A DNA stretch of 64,000 bases from Nocardioides sp. TRM66260-LWL (GTDB lineage: Bacteria > Actinomycetota > Actinomycetes > Propionibacteriales > Nocardioidaceae), in contig NZ_JAIQZK010000005.1 of assembly GCF_020075545.1 (NCBI RefSeq), positions 1 to 64,000 of the forward strand. The letters run 5' to 3'. The notes below the pieces were generated by a model. The model did not search any database. It was not told where the DNA came from and saw only the letters and a list, made by a program, of their open reading frames with translations. How positions within the stretch are numbered: position 1 is the first letter of the stretch; each line of letters begins with the position of its first letter. The translations under genes were made by a program, and so were the position numbers. Positions 25,570 through 32,824 of this stretch are shown here, piece after piece.

Positions 25570-26363
25570 CAGCCCTGCCCCCCGGTCGAGGCCTCGGCCG
25601 ATGGTGAGGTGGTCGGCTGCGGAGCAAGCGACGCATCGCCATCGGTGATCGGAGCCTGCAACAGGGTCAACTGCCCCACCGCGCCGTACGCGGCGACCGT
25701 CTTCGCGTCGCCGTCATCGATCAACAATGTCACGACCACCGAACCGTCCTGAGCCTGCTTCACCGAGTACACCGTCGCGCCTGCGGCGAGATCCTTCGGG
25801 GTGTCCAACGCGTTCGAATCCCCGGCCTGACCCTGCTGCGGCACGGCGATCGCGTCGACCACCGACCCCGCCTCCAGGGTCGCTGGCACCCGGCCCGCTG
25901 GCAGGCTCACCGCGATCAACTGCTGGCCCTGCTGCGGAAGCAGACTCGTCGTCAATGCGTCGTTGGTGAGCACCTGCCCCGGCAGCAACGCGACCGTCGT
26001 GCGCTTCCCGAAGACCGAGTCGACGTCCGAGACTGGAATCGCACCGTCGATGCCCGACACATTCCGCGAGACCAGCAGTGGGTCATGCGAGGTGCGGACA
26101 TCGGCCTCGGTGATCGGGTGCCCTGCGGGGATCGGCTGCGCGACCACGAGGACCTCGGTGACACCGCCCTTGTTCGTGTACAGCCATCCGCCAGCGATCA
26201 CCGCTGCAAGAACCACGAGCACACTCACCAGCATCTGGCCGTACTTGCGCGGCGCCTTCGACACAGCCTTCGACAACGAGGCTGCACCAGGCAGCCCGCC
26301 CGTCAGCGGGGACGTGCGTCGGTCCGTAGCTCGGCGCGAGGTCCGAGAATCCAAGCTGGTCAA
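25569..26363 (-). CDS. SAF-domain (CpaB/RcpC-like) pilus assembly protein
   Basis: A 264-residue protein with a 40-residue basic N-terminus, one membrane helix (MLVSVLVVLAAVIAGGWLY) and an external SAF domain beginning EVLVVAQPIPAGHPITEADVR. This is the layout of CpaB/RcpC, which forms the periplasmic or wall-side part of the Tad channel. The C-terminus is Thr/Ser/Gln-rich. It lies just before the CpaE- and TadA-like genes in the same operon. Confidence 0.82.
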   Translation of the reverse strand: MTSLDSRTSRRATDRRTSPLTGGLPGAASLSKAVSKAPRKYGQMLVSVLVVLAAVIAGGWLYTNKGGVTEVLVVAQPIPAGHPITEADVRTSHDPLLVSRNVSGIDGAIPVSDVDSVFGKRTTVALLPGQVLTNDALTTSLLPQQGQQLIAVSLPAGRVPATLEAGSVVDAIAVPQQGQAGDSNALDTPKDLAAGATVYSVKQAQDGSVVVTLLIDDGDAKTVAAYGAVGQLTLLQAPITDGDASLAPQPTTSPSAEASTGGQG

Positions 26364-27346
26364 TGCGTCACCACCGTCTGTCGCTGATACACCGTGATCG
26401 AAGTCGTATTGCCTGCCGCGGCGAGCACGGCCGGGAGGTCACCGCCGGTCAGGCCGCCGCAGTTGCCGGTGCAGGTCCACGCCAGCGTGTAGTTGATCCG
26501 CACCGACACGGTCCAGGTGTCGCCCTCTGGGTTCTTCATCTCGTCGTAGGCGTAGGAGCAGTTCGTCGGCGCGTCCTCAGGCATCCCGGTCACCCACTCA
26601 CGCCCGGGCCCGACACACGAGACCGTGTCACCGTTGCCCATGTCCCACTGCGTGTACGACGGCGTCGCCGTCAAGGTGACCGTGGCGCCGTTCTGTGACT
26701 GGCTCGCAGTGACCGCATGCCACTGCCCGGATGGCACCCACAACCAGTTCTTGTACGAGATGTACGTGTGATATGTCGGCGCCGGAGCGATCTTCGCGTT
26801 CCCCAACTCGTAGGGCAGCGACGCCCTCAGCGTCGTGGCCACGGCGACGGGGTCGACCGGCTGAGTGCCGTTCGCGACCCACCACACCTGACCGGTACAG
26901 GCGTTGCTTCCTGCCGCGCACGTGCTGCAGGTCCAGAACTGGCCGTCTGCCGGCGTGATGTTGTTGGCCGCCCAGACAGGGTCGTCAGCTGCGGGCTGGG
27001 GATTCTGGGGTTCGGCGTAGCACCAATGTGGATTGGCCCACCAGGACAAGCCGTTCTTGGAGCAGGGCACGACCGATCCGTCTTGTGCATGGCATTCGGC
27101 CGGCGCGCTTCCGCCGCCACCAGGACTAGGACTTGATCCGGGGGACTGCCCAGGAATGGTGATCGCGATGCAAGCACCGAGATCGCCGTTCCACCCTGTT
27201 CCTGGCGGACAGTCTCCGGGCCCGTCCGCCCAGGCAGGCCCGCTCACTCCTCCGCCGGAGAGGATGGCGGCGGCCGCGACAACGGTGACAACGACGCCAG
27301 CCAGGCCCGCGCTTATCGAACCTCTCAAGGTGCTGTCGGCGCGCAT
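26360..27346 (-). CDS. secreted Cys-rich protein of the transfer/pilus operon
   Basis: A 328-residue exported protein with signal peptide (about residues 10-40, ending SGPAWADGPGDC), a Pro/Gly/Ser linker, and an external domain rich in Trp, Tyr and Cys (twelve Cys, for example FWTCSTCAAGSNACTG and WTCTGNCGG). I do not recognise a family. Its position at the head of the Tad-like operon and its aromatic, disulfide-rich surface suggest a surface or adhesin-like component. It overlaps the SAF gene by 4 bases and the upstream lipoprotein gene by 22. Confidence 0.7.
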   Translation of the reverse strand: MRADSTLRGSISAGLAGVVVTVVAAAAILSGGGVSGPAWADGPGDCPPGTGWNGDLGACIAITIPGQSPGSSPSPGGGGSAPAECHAQDGSVVPCSKNGLSWWANPHWCYAEPQNPQPAADDPVWAANNITPADGQFWTCSTCAAGSNACTGQVWWVANGTQPVDPVAVATTLRASLPYELGNAKIAPAPTYHTYISYKNWLWVPSGQWHAVTASQSQNGATVTLTATPSYTQWDMGNGDTVSCVGPGREWVTGMPEDAPTNCSYAYDEMKNPEGDTWTVSVRINYTLAWTCTGNCGGLTGGDLPAVLAAAGNTTSITVYQRQTVVTH

Positions 27347-27921
27347 GGCTCTACTCCTTGGTCGACGTAGCGCTCCTTCATCCAGCCCTTCGTCGTCTTA
27401 CGCATCTGAACCTTGACGAGACGCCGGCTCGGGTCCGTGATCTCGTTCACCTGACCGTTAGTCGTGATGCGCGCGTCGGTGTAGTCCAGGCAGTAGTTGA
27501 AGACAACGGACGTGGGTCCGATCTTGGAGGCGCTAGTCCACAGAACCTTGGGAGCTACCTCCATTCGAGCTCCTCCGTTGACGTATGTATCGAGGAACTG
27601 TGAGTGCTCACTAAGCGGTGCCATCGAGTACTTCTCGAACCCGGCCATGACAGACGGCGTATCGACGCCCTTCCGCGCCGCCTCGGTGTAGAAGGCCCAG
27701 TACTCCATCCACCGGGCCCGAGCCTCCTGATAGCGCTGGAGCTGGGCGGGGCTGAACTTCGCGTCCCAGGTCGGGGTAGGCGACGAGCTGGTTGGCGAGC
27801 TGCTGACCGTGGAGGTCGGGCTCGGGTCGCCCTTCGGGTCTCCACCACCGCAGGCGGACGCCGTGAGCATGAGGATGGCGGCCGCGAGGGCCGAGCCGGC
27901 GTGCGTATGAAAGCGGCGCAT
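27325..27921 (-). CDS. lipoprotein of the transfer/pilus operon
   Basis: A 198-residue protein with a short basic start (MRRFHTHAGS), a hydrophobic stretch and lipobox LTASAC, then a Gly/Ser/Thr/Pro linker and a compact external domain. The fold may be NTF2-like (WMEYWAFYTEAARKG, VVFNYCLDYTDARI, VQMRKTTKGWMKERY). I chose the ATG at 27921, with GGGAGG ten bases before; an in-frame GTG at 27927 is closer to that site. A much earlier in-frame ATG at 28038 also has a strong GGAGAGG site, but would put the lipobox behind 40 extra residues. It is probably the first gene of the long minus-strand operon. Confidence 0.7.
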   Translation of the reverse strand: MRRFHTHAGSALAAAILMLTASACGGGDPKGDPSPTSTVSSSPTSSSPTPTWDAKFSPAQLQRYQEARARWMEYWAFYTEAARKGVDTPSVMAGFEKYSMAPLSEHSQFLDTYVNGGARMEVAPKVLWTSASKIGPTSVVFNYCLDYTDARITTNGQVNEITDPSRRLVKVQMRKTTKGWMKERYVDQGVEPCAPTAP

Positions 27922-28422
27922 CAGCACCAAACCTCCCGAGTGAGCGAGTGCTGCCTTACCCGAAGCGTAAAGCCGATCTCGTGAATGTGCCGTGGGCCAA
28001 GACCGACGCGTGACCGTTGACGTTGCGCGTAGGTGCATGTCGGCTCCTCTCCTTCGGCTAGATCCCCTCTCAAACGTGATGGCAACCGTCACTCCGCCGG
28101 ATCGGACATCCGATCGGGAAATTCCTCTAAGTCCCTCTCTTGCGTCGCTCCCGCCATGCGTCAGGCTGGCGGGAACGACCCAAGGGTCCGACGTGAACGC
28201 GGCAGCTTCCGGCGGCGATGTCGACGTCGGACGGGAACGGCACTGGCGCGGCGTGGGGACAGAAGCGAGCGCGGCGGAGTCGCCGGTGTTACTGCGTTCC
28301 ACCTGACCGCGGAGGGATGCAACCGGCTCGGTGGCGATAGCAACAGCGTCCTCGTCGAGCAGCCGCGCGGCTCCCCGATGAGTACGTCGCTGGATCGTCG
28401 CCACGCTGTGTCCTTCCGAGAC

Positions 28423-28438
28423 GCCCGCCCAGGCGGGC
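28423..28438. repeat. short GC-rich inverted repeat
   Basis: Arms GCCCGCC and GGCGGGC are separated by CA. It lies 14 bases left of the larger palindrome at 28453. It may be one half of a terminator or an operator region. Confidence 0.35.
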
Positions 28439-28452
28439 GGACGGGCCTTGGG

Positions 28453-28483
28453 CAGGTGGCCGAATCAGGTATTCGGCCACCTG
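28453..28483. repeat. 13-bp perfect inverted repeat upstream of the winged-helix regulator
   Basis: Arms CAGGTGGCCGAAT and ATTCGGCCACCTG are separated by CAGGT. It lies about 100 bases before the regulator start and about 65 bases before its predicted promoter. The perfect symmetry suits either an operator for the regulator itself or a terminator that shields the integrase side from the operon side. Confidence 0.45.
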
Positions 28484-28581
28484 TTCCGATCTGCAGCGCG
28501 CCGTGGACTGCTCGGTGCGGCCCGCCGCTTGCTGTACTGTCATCGTCACATAAAACCCACGCGTTACGCGATCCTTTAGTG

Positions 28582-28980
28582 ATGGGCGTGTCGGGCACAA
28601 TGCGGTCCATGCCGTCGCTGCCCGCTCCGCCCGAGATGCCGACGGAGGTGAAGATCATCATCGATGCGATCGGGCACAGCGTCCGGACCGAGATCCTCCG
28701 CCAGCTCTCGGAGCGACCGATGGGCGTACACGAGATCGCTGAAGCGACTGGCACCAAAGAGACAGCGGCCCGCAAGCACCTGGCGATCCTTGAAGAGGCC
28801 GGCCTGGTCATCGCCGACACGCCTCCTGGCGAGCGCAAACCCGGCGGTCGCGGTCGCGCCGTGCTGTGGCGAACAAATTCCGAGCGGGCCAAAGACGTCG
28901 GGCGAATCTGGGTCAATTACGTGAGCGGACGCCACTCCCCCGTCGCCGAGCAGGACGACCAGGACGCTCCAGGAAAATGA
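28582..28980 (+). CDS. winged-helix (ArsR/MarR-like) transcriptional regulator
   Basis: A 132-residue protein. The HTH region is MPTEVKIIIDAIGHSVRTEILRQLSERPMGVHEIAEATGTKETAARKHLAILEEAGLVI, typical of ArsR-type and related winged helices. A Gly/Arg-rich wing (GERKPGGRGRAVLW) follows. No metal-binding Cys pair is present, so it is not a classic metal sensor. Starts at 28582, 28600 and 28609 are all in frame; I give the longest that lies behind the promoter. It stands between the large operon and the integrase and is the best candidate for the element's own regulator. Confidence 0.8.
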   Translation: MGVSGTMRSMPSLPAPPEMPTEVKIIIDAIGHSVRTEILRQLSERPMGVHEIAEATGTKETAARKHLAILEEAGLVIADTPPGERKPGGRGRAVLWRTNSERAKDVGRIWVNYVSGRHSPVAEQDDQDAPGK

Positions 28981-29199
28981 CTCCTCGGTTACTTGTCCGA
29001 TCCGATGGGGCTGGAGTTGCTAATCCCGACGTGAGGTTCTTCCGCGCTCGGACGCATCATCGAGCCGCCGACATCCGAGACGACGCCCAGGTCGCGGTTA
29101 GAGGTGCCGCTCGCCGAAATGCCCTGGCAAGCATGATGATGAACCAGCATCGCAAGGCAGCCGGCATTCGGTACGTCCTACGCGACAGGAGGTCCGATC

Positions 29200-30369
29200 A
29201 TGGCGAGCATTAGCAAGCGCACCATCCGCTGGACGACGCAAGCAGGTGAGGAGCGCACCGGCGAACGTTGGCAGGCGCACTATCGCGACGAGCACGGCAA
29301 GCAGCATCGGCGGCTCTTCAAGCGGAAGATGGATGCGCAGCGATGGTTGGACGAGACCACGGCCGCAGTCATCACCGGCAACTACGTGGATCCCCAAGCC
29401 GGCAAGATCACCTTCAGCCGGTTCTATGCCGACTGGTCACAGCGTCAGATCTGGGTGCCGTCGACCCGGGAGAACGCGGACCATGTGGCAGGATCAGTGC
29501 CGTTCGCAGATCTGCCGCTGCGGTCGATCAGGCGCTCACACGTAGAGTCGTGGGTGAAGGCGATGAGCACGACGCTCGCACCAACGACGATCAAGACGCG
29601 ACACGTCATCATCCGGTCAGTGTTCCGGGCGGCGGTCGCTGACAAGCTGATCGCGTCCGACCCCTCCGCGGGAATCACGCTCCCCCGGCGGCGTAAGGCC
29701 GAGGCCGCCATGCGCATCCCAACGCCTGAGGAGGTGGGCCGACTCCTCGACGCCGCCGACAGCAAGCGCGCGTCGACCCGGAAGGGTTTCCGCGCGTATG
29801 TCGCGTTGTGCGCCTTTGCCGGCCTCCGCCTCGGAGAGGCCGCCGGCGTCCAGGTCGGCGACATCGACTTCCTCCGACGCCAACTCACCGTGCGAAGACA
29901 ACTCCAGCGCGACGGAAGCTCGTACGCGATCAGGGCCCCGAAGTACGGCTCGGAGCGAGTCGTCTACCTTCCAGACGACTTGGTGACCCTGCTCTCCGAG
30001 CATGTGGCAGCCTTCACGCCGAAAGGCGACTCGAATAGATGGCTGTTCACCGTCGGCACTGAGCCGATGTACGACAACGCCGTCACCTGGCGCTGGCGAG
30101 CCACCCGCCAAGCAGCCGGCCTGACCCACGTGCGTCTGCACGACCTCCGCCACTTCTTCGCCTCAGGTCTCATCGCCGAAGGTTGCGACGTCGTCACTGT
30201 CCAGCGAGCGCTCGGCCACGCCAGCGCAACCACGACCCTCAACACCTACTCGCACCTGTGGCCGACCGCGGAGGATCGCACCCGAGGAGCGGCCGGCAAC
30301 CTCATGCGCACCGCACTCGCTAAGCCGCGTGCACAGTCTGTGCACAGTAGCGAACCAACAAGTCGCTGA
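29200..30369 (+). CDS. int: tyrosine-family site-specific integrase
   Basis: A 389-residue integrase. The N-terminal part (WTTQAGEERTGERWQAHYRDEHGKQHRRLF) is the Arm-type AP2-like domain, followed by a SAM-like core-binding domain. The catalytic domain shows R210 (FAGLRLGEAAG), the HxxR pair H314/R317 (LHDLRHF), H340 (LGHASATTT) and nucleophile Y350 (NTYSHLW). GGAGGT precedes the ATG. It catalyses integration and excision of the element. The stop codon lies only 19 bases from the end of menB, which marks the right boundary of the element. No excisionase gene is recognisable just upstream. Confidence 0.95.
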   Translation: MASISKRTIRWTTQAGEERTGERWQAHYRDEHGKQHRRLFKRKMDAQRWLDETTAAVITGNYVDPQAGKITFSRFYADWSQRQIWVPSTRENADHVAGSVPFADLPLRSIRRSHVESWVKAMSTTLAPTTIKTRHVIIRSVFRAAVADKLIASDPSAGITLPRRRKAEAAMRIPTPEEVGRLLDAADSKRASTRKGFRAYVALCAFAGLRLGEAAGVQVGDIDFLRRQLTVRRQLQRDGSSYAIRAPKYGSERVVYLPDDLVTLLSEHVAAFTPKGDSNRWLFTVGTEPMYDNAVTWRWRATRQAAGLTHVRLHDLRHFFASGLIAEGCDVVTVQRALGHASATTTLNTYSHLWPTAEDRTRGAAGNLMRTALAKPRAQSVHSSEPTSR

Positions 30370-30391
30370 CCTGGCCAAACGCGTTAGATCA
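30370..30391. other. putative right boundary of the integrative element
   Basis: The integrase ends at 30369 and the chromosomal menB stop codon is at 30389-30391. No tRNA gene is adjacent. An att core is therefore expected in this short gap or in the 3' end of menB. The partner site lies outside the window, so the core cannot be defined here. Confidence 0.4.
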
Positions 30392-31324
30392 GTAGTACCA
30401 GGGGTAGGGCGACCAGTCGGGGTCGCGCTTCTCCAGGAACTGGTCGCGTCCCTCCTGCGCCTCGTCGGTCATGTAGGCCAGCCGCGTGGTCTCGCCGGCG
30501 AAGAGCTGCTGGCCGACCAGCCCGTCGTCGATGAGGTTGAAGGAGTACTTGAGCATCCGCTGCGCCGTGGGGCTCTTGCCGTTGATCAGCCGGCCCCACT
30601 CCAGCGCCGTGGCCTCGAGCTCGGCGTGCGGCACGGCGCGGTTGACGGTGCCCATGCGGACGCCGTCCTCGGCGGAGTACTCCTGGGCGAGGAAGAAGAT
30701 CTCCCGGGCGAGCTTCTGGCCGACCTGACGGGCCAGGTAGGCCGAGCCGTAGCCGCCGTCGAACGACCCCACGTCGGCGTCGGTCTGCTTGAACCGCGCG
30801 TGCTCGGCGCTCGCCAGCGTCAGGTCGCTGACGACGTGCAGGCTGTGGCCGCCGCCGGCCGCCCAGCCGGGCACCACGCAGATGACGATCTTGGGCATGA
30901 ACCGGATCAGCCGCTGCACCTCCAGGATGTGCAGCCGGGCCAGACGCGCCTTGTCGATCGGGTTCGGCGGCGCGGCCTCCTCGGTGTGGCCGTCGGTCTC
31001 GTACTGGTAGCCCGCCTTCCCGCGGATGCGCTGGTCGCCGCCGGTGCAGAACGAGTGCTTGCCGTTCCTCGGCGACGGGCCGTTGCCGGTGAGCAGCACG
31101 CAGCCGACGTCGCCGCTGGTGCGCGCGTGCTCGAGGACGGCCAGCAGCTCGTCGACGGTGTGCGGACGGAAGGCGTTGAGCACGTCCGGCCGGTCGAAGG
31201 CGACGCGCACCGTGCCGTGCGCGCGGGCCCGGTGGTAGGTGAGGTCGGTGAGGTGCTCGAAGCCCGGGACGACGTCCCACGCCTCGGGGTCGAAGGTGTC
31301 GGACACGCCGTCGATCGCGCTCAT
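30389..31324 (-). CDS. menB: 1,4-dihydroxy-2-naphthoyl-CoA synthase
   Basis: A 311-residue crotonase-family enzyme that closes the second ring in menaquinone biosynthesis (o-succinylbenzoyl-CoA to DHNA-CoA) in the cytoplasm. Visible family features are FDRPDVLNAFRP, the oxyanion region (HSFCTGGDQRIRG and VVPGWAAGGGHSLHVV), TDADVGSFDGGYGSAYLARQVG and the MenB-type C-terminus ending PYPWYY. Length is right for the actinobacterial form. It is intact although the element is inserted at its 3' side. No other men genes lie next to it in the window. Confidence 0.93.
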   Translation of the reverse strand: MSAIDGVSDTFDPEAWDVVPGFEHLTDLTYHRARAHGTVRVAFDRPDVLNAFRPHTVDELLAVLEHARTSGDVGCVLLTGNGPSPRNGKHSFCTGGDQRIRGKAGYQYETDGHTEEAAPPNPIDKARLARLHILEVQRLIRFMPKIVICVVPGWAAGGGHSLHVVSDLTLASAEHARFKQTDADVGSFDGGYGSAYLARQVGQKLAREIFFLAQEYSAEDGVRMGTVNRAVPHAELEATALEWGRLINGKSPTAQRMLKYSFNLIDDGLVGQQLFAGETTRLAYMTDEAQEGRDQFLEKRDPDWSPYPWYY

Positions 31325-31414
31325 GGTGGGTGAGGCTAGCCGTCGGCGCCCCGGCCCGAGCCGTCACCCGGGCAGGTGCGGACGGGCGCGCGGGCGGGGT
31401 GGTTGGCTGGCGTC

Positions 31415-31858
31415 ATGACCCTGACCGGCGAGTACGAGCCCAGCCCCGAGAAGTGGGTGCGCGACCAGGTGGAGACCTACGAGGCCACCGACGGCGCCGA
31501 GGCCAACACCCTGCCCGACCACCCGGAGTGGCCGATCGTCGTGATCACCTCGCGCGGCGCGAAGAGCGGCAAGCTGCGCAAGAACCCGGTGATGCGCGTC
31601 GAGAAGGACGGCGTCTACGCCGCCGTCGCGTCCAAGGGCGGCGCCCCCGAGCACCCCGCCTGGTACGCCAACTTCGTCGCGCACCCGGAGGTCGACCTGC
31701 AGGACGGCCCGTCGAAGCACACATACCGCGCCCGGATCGCCGAGGGCGCCGAGCGGGCCGAGTGGTGGGAGCGCGCCGTCGCGGTCTACTCGCCGTACGC
31801 GGAGTACCAGGAGAAGACCGACCGCGAGATCCCGGTGTTCCTGCTCGAACGGGTCTGA
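31415..31858 (+). CDS. deazaflavin (F420)-dependent nitroreductase family protein
   Basis: A 147-residue protein of the Ddn-like split-barrel family. Motifs: WPIVVITSRGAKSGKLRKNPVMRVEKDG, then ASKGGAPEHPAWYANFVAHPEVDLQDG and YSPYAEYQEKTDREIPVFLLER. Members bind coenzyme F420 and reduce diverse substrates. I start at the ATG at 31415 because an upstream in-frame codon only adds low-complexity Arg/Gly. It is divergent from menB. Confidence 0.85.
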   Translation: MTLTGEYEPSPEKWVRDQVETYEATDGAEANTLPDHPEWPIVVITSRGAKSGKLRKNPVMRVEKDGVYAAVASKGGAPEHPAWYANFVAHPEVDLQDGPSKHTYRARIAEGAERAEWWERAVAVYSPYAEYQEKTDREIPVFLLERV

Positions 31859-31878
31859 GCGCGGGGCGGGCGGCCGCG

Positions 31879-32116
31879 CAGTTTCATCGGCTGACCGATG
31901 AAACTGGCACTGGGACGCTGAAGCTTCATCGGCCAGGCGTCAGTTTCGTCGGTTGACCGATGAAACTGGCGCGTCACCGCCGAGGCTCGGCGCCCGCGCC
32001 GAACCGGACCAGGGTTGGACGCGACCGAACCTGTCGGTGGGCGTTCATAGGTTCGAACGCCCACCGACAGGTTCGGCGGCCAGCCGCTGGAGCTTCGGCG
32101 GTCAGCCGCCGAAGCT
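31879..32116. repeat. cluster of four long palindromes
   Basis: Four inverted repeats lie one after another in a 264-base gap. 31879-31906: arms CAGTTTCATCGG / CCGATGAAACTG, loop CTGA. 31941-31968: CAGTTTCGTCGG / CCGATGAAACTG, one mismatch, loop TTGA. 32025-32076: 22-bp perfect arms starting CCGAACCTGTCGG, loop of 8. 32091-32116: AGCTTCGGCGG / CCGCCGAAGCT, loop TCAG. The first two are clearly related. They separate convergent genes, so they may act as terminators, but four in series is more than termination needs. Confidence 0.75.
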
Positions 32117-32122
32117 GTCGGC

Positions 32123-32731
32123 TCACGGTCGGGCGATGGTGTTCGCCAGCCCGGCGAGGTGCCCGATGCGGGCGAGCTCGGAGTCGAGGAACTCGGGTCC
32201 GCCGCGGCGGGCGACGACCAGCACCTCGTTGCCCGAGAGGCGGGCGCCGGCGAGGATCGTCTCCTCGTCGTCGAGCTCCAGCCGCTCGGCGCGGTCGAGC
32301 ACCTCGACGAAGGGCAGCTCCTCGGGGGCGGCGGGCGTGGCGTGCAGGATGCCCTCCGCGCGGTGGACGCGCGCGGCCCAGTCGGCGCGGAACACCACCG
32401 GCACCAGCTCGACGAGCCGCTCCAGCGCCTCGTCGGGGTTGGCGGTGAGCTCTTCGACGGCCTCCAGGTCGAGGAAGAGGTTGCCGCCGGCGTGGTAGCG
32501 ACTGATCCACACCACCCGGACGCCCTCGAGCGTGTGGCACGCCGAGACGATCGAGTCGGGCATGGTGCCGCCGGGCACCTCGAGCAGGACGTCGTCGAGC
32601 GCGGTGCCGTCGGGCCGCTTCTCGACGATCTCGATGGCCTCGATGTCGCCGCCGGCCACGCCGATCGCCGACGCGAGACGGCCCAGGGATCCCGGGACGT
32701 CGGGCAGCTCGACACGCAGCAGGAAGGGCAC
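32123..32731 (-). CDS. ACT-domain amino-acid-binding protein
   Basis: A 202-residue protein. The N-terminus MPFLLRVELPDVPGSLGRLASAIGVAGGDIEAIEIVE is a classic ACT domain with the conserved Gly at the strand-helix turn. The rest resembles a degenerate sensor or GAF-like region (LVELVPVVFRADWAARVHRAEG). Stand-alone ACT proteins bind amino acids and often regulate enzymes; the ligand is unknown. It is transcribed away from the P450 gene. Confidence 0.75.
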   Translation of the reverse strand: MPFLLRVELPDVPGSLGRLASAIGVAGGDIEAIEIVEKRPDGTALDDVLLEVPGGTMPDSIVSACHTLEGVRVVWISRYHAGGNLFLDLEAVEELTANPDEALERLVELVPVVFRADWAARVHRAEGILHATPAAPEELPFVEVLDRAERLELDDEETILAGARLSGNEVLVVARRGGPEFLDSELARIGHLAGLANTIARP

Positions 32732-32824
32732 GCGCCGACCCTAGACCGATCCTGTGACGCGCGGGTTTCGGGTCCGCGCGGACGACCCGCGACGGCGCCC
32801 GCCGATCGGGCTACGGTCGGACGC

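Larger units (their letters stand above)
27922..28581. other. gene-poor 660-base region between divergent transcripts
   Basis: I see no convincing gene here. It should hold the promoter of the large minus-strand transfer/pilus operon. One weak candidate, on the minus strand, is TTGCCA followed 17 bases later by TCTAGC, just before the alternative start at 28038. It should also hold the promoter of the plus-strand winged-helix gene: TTGCTG then CATAAA, about 20-40 bases before its ATG. Two perfect inverted repeats lie at 28423-28438 and 28453-28483. Confidence 0.5.

Noticed and set aside
28981-29199. Possible excisionase gene between the regulator and the integrase
   Set aside because: No HTH-like reading with a start and ribosome site was found. 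The only long frame runs through the regulator in another frame.
1-30369. A relaxase and oriT for the transfer system
   Set aside because: No protein with the HUH three-histidine or MOB motifs is present in the window. It probably lies to the left, or a non-canonical system is used.
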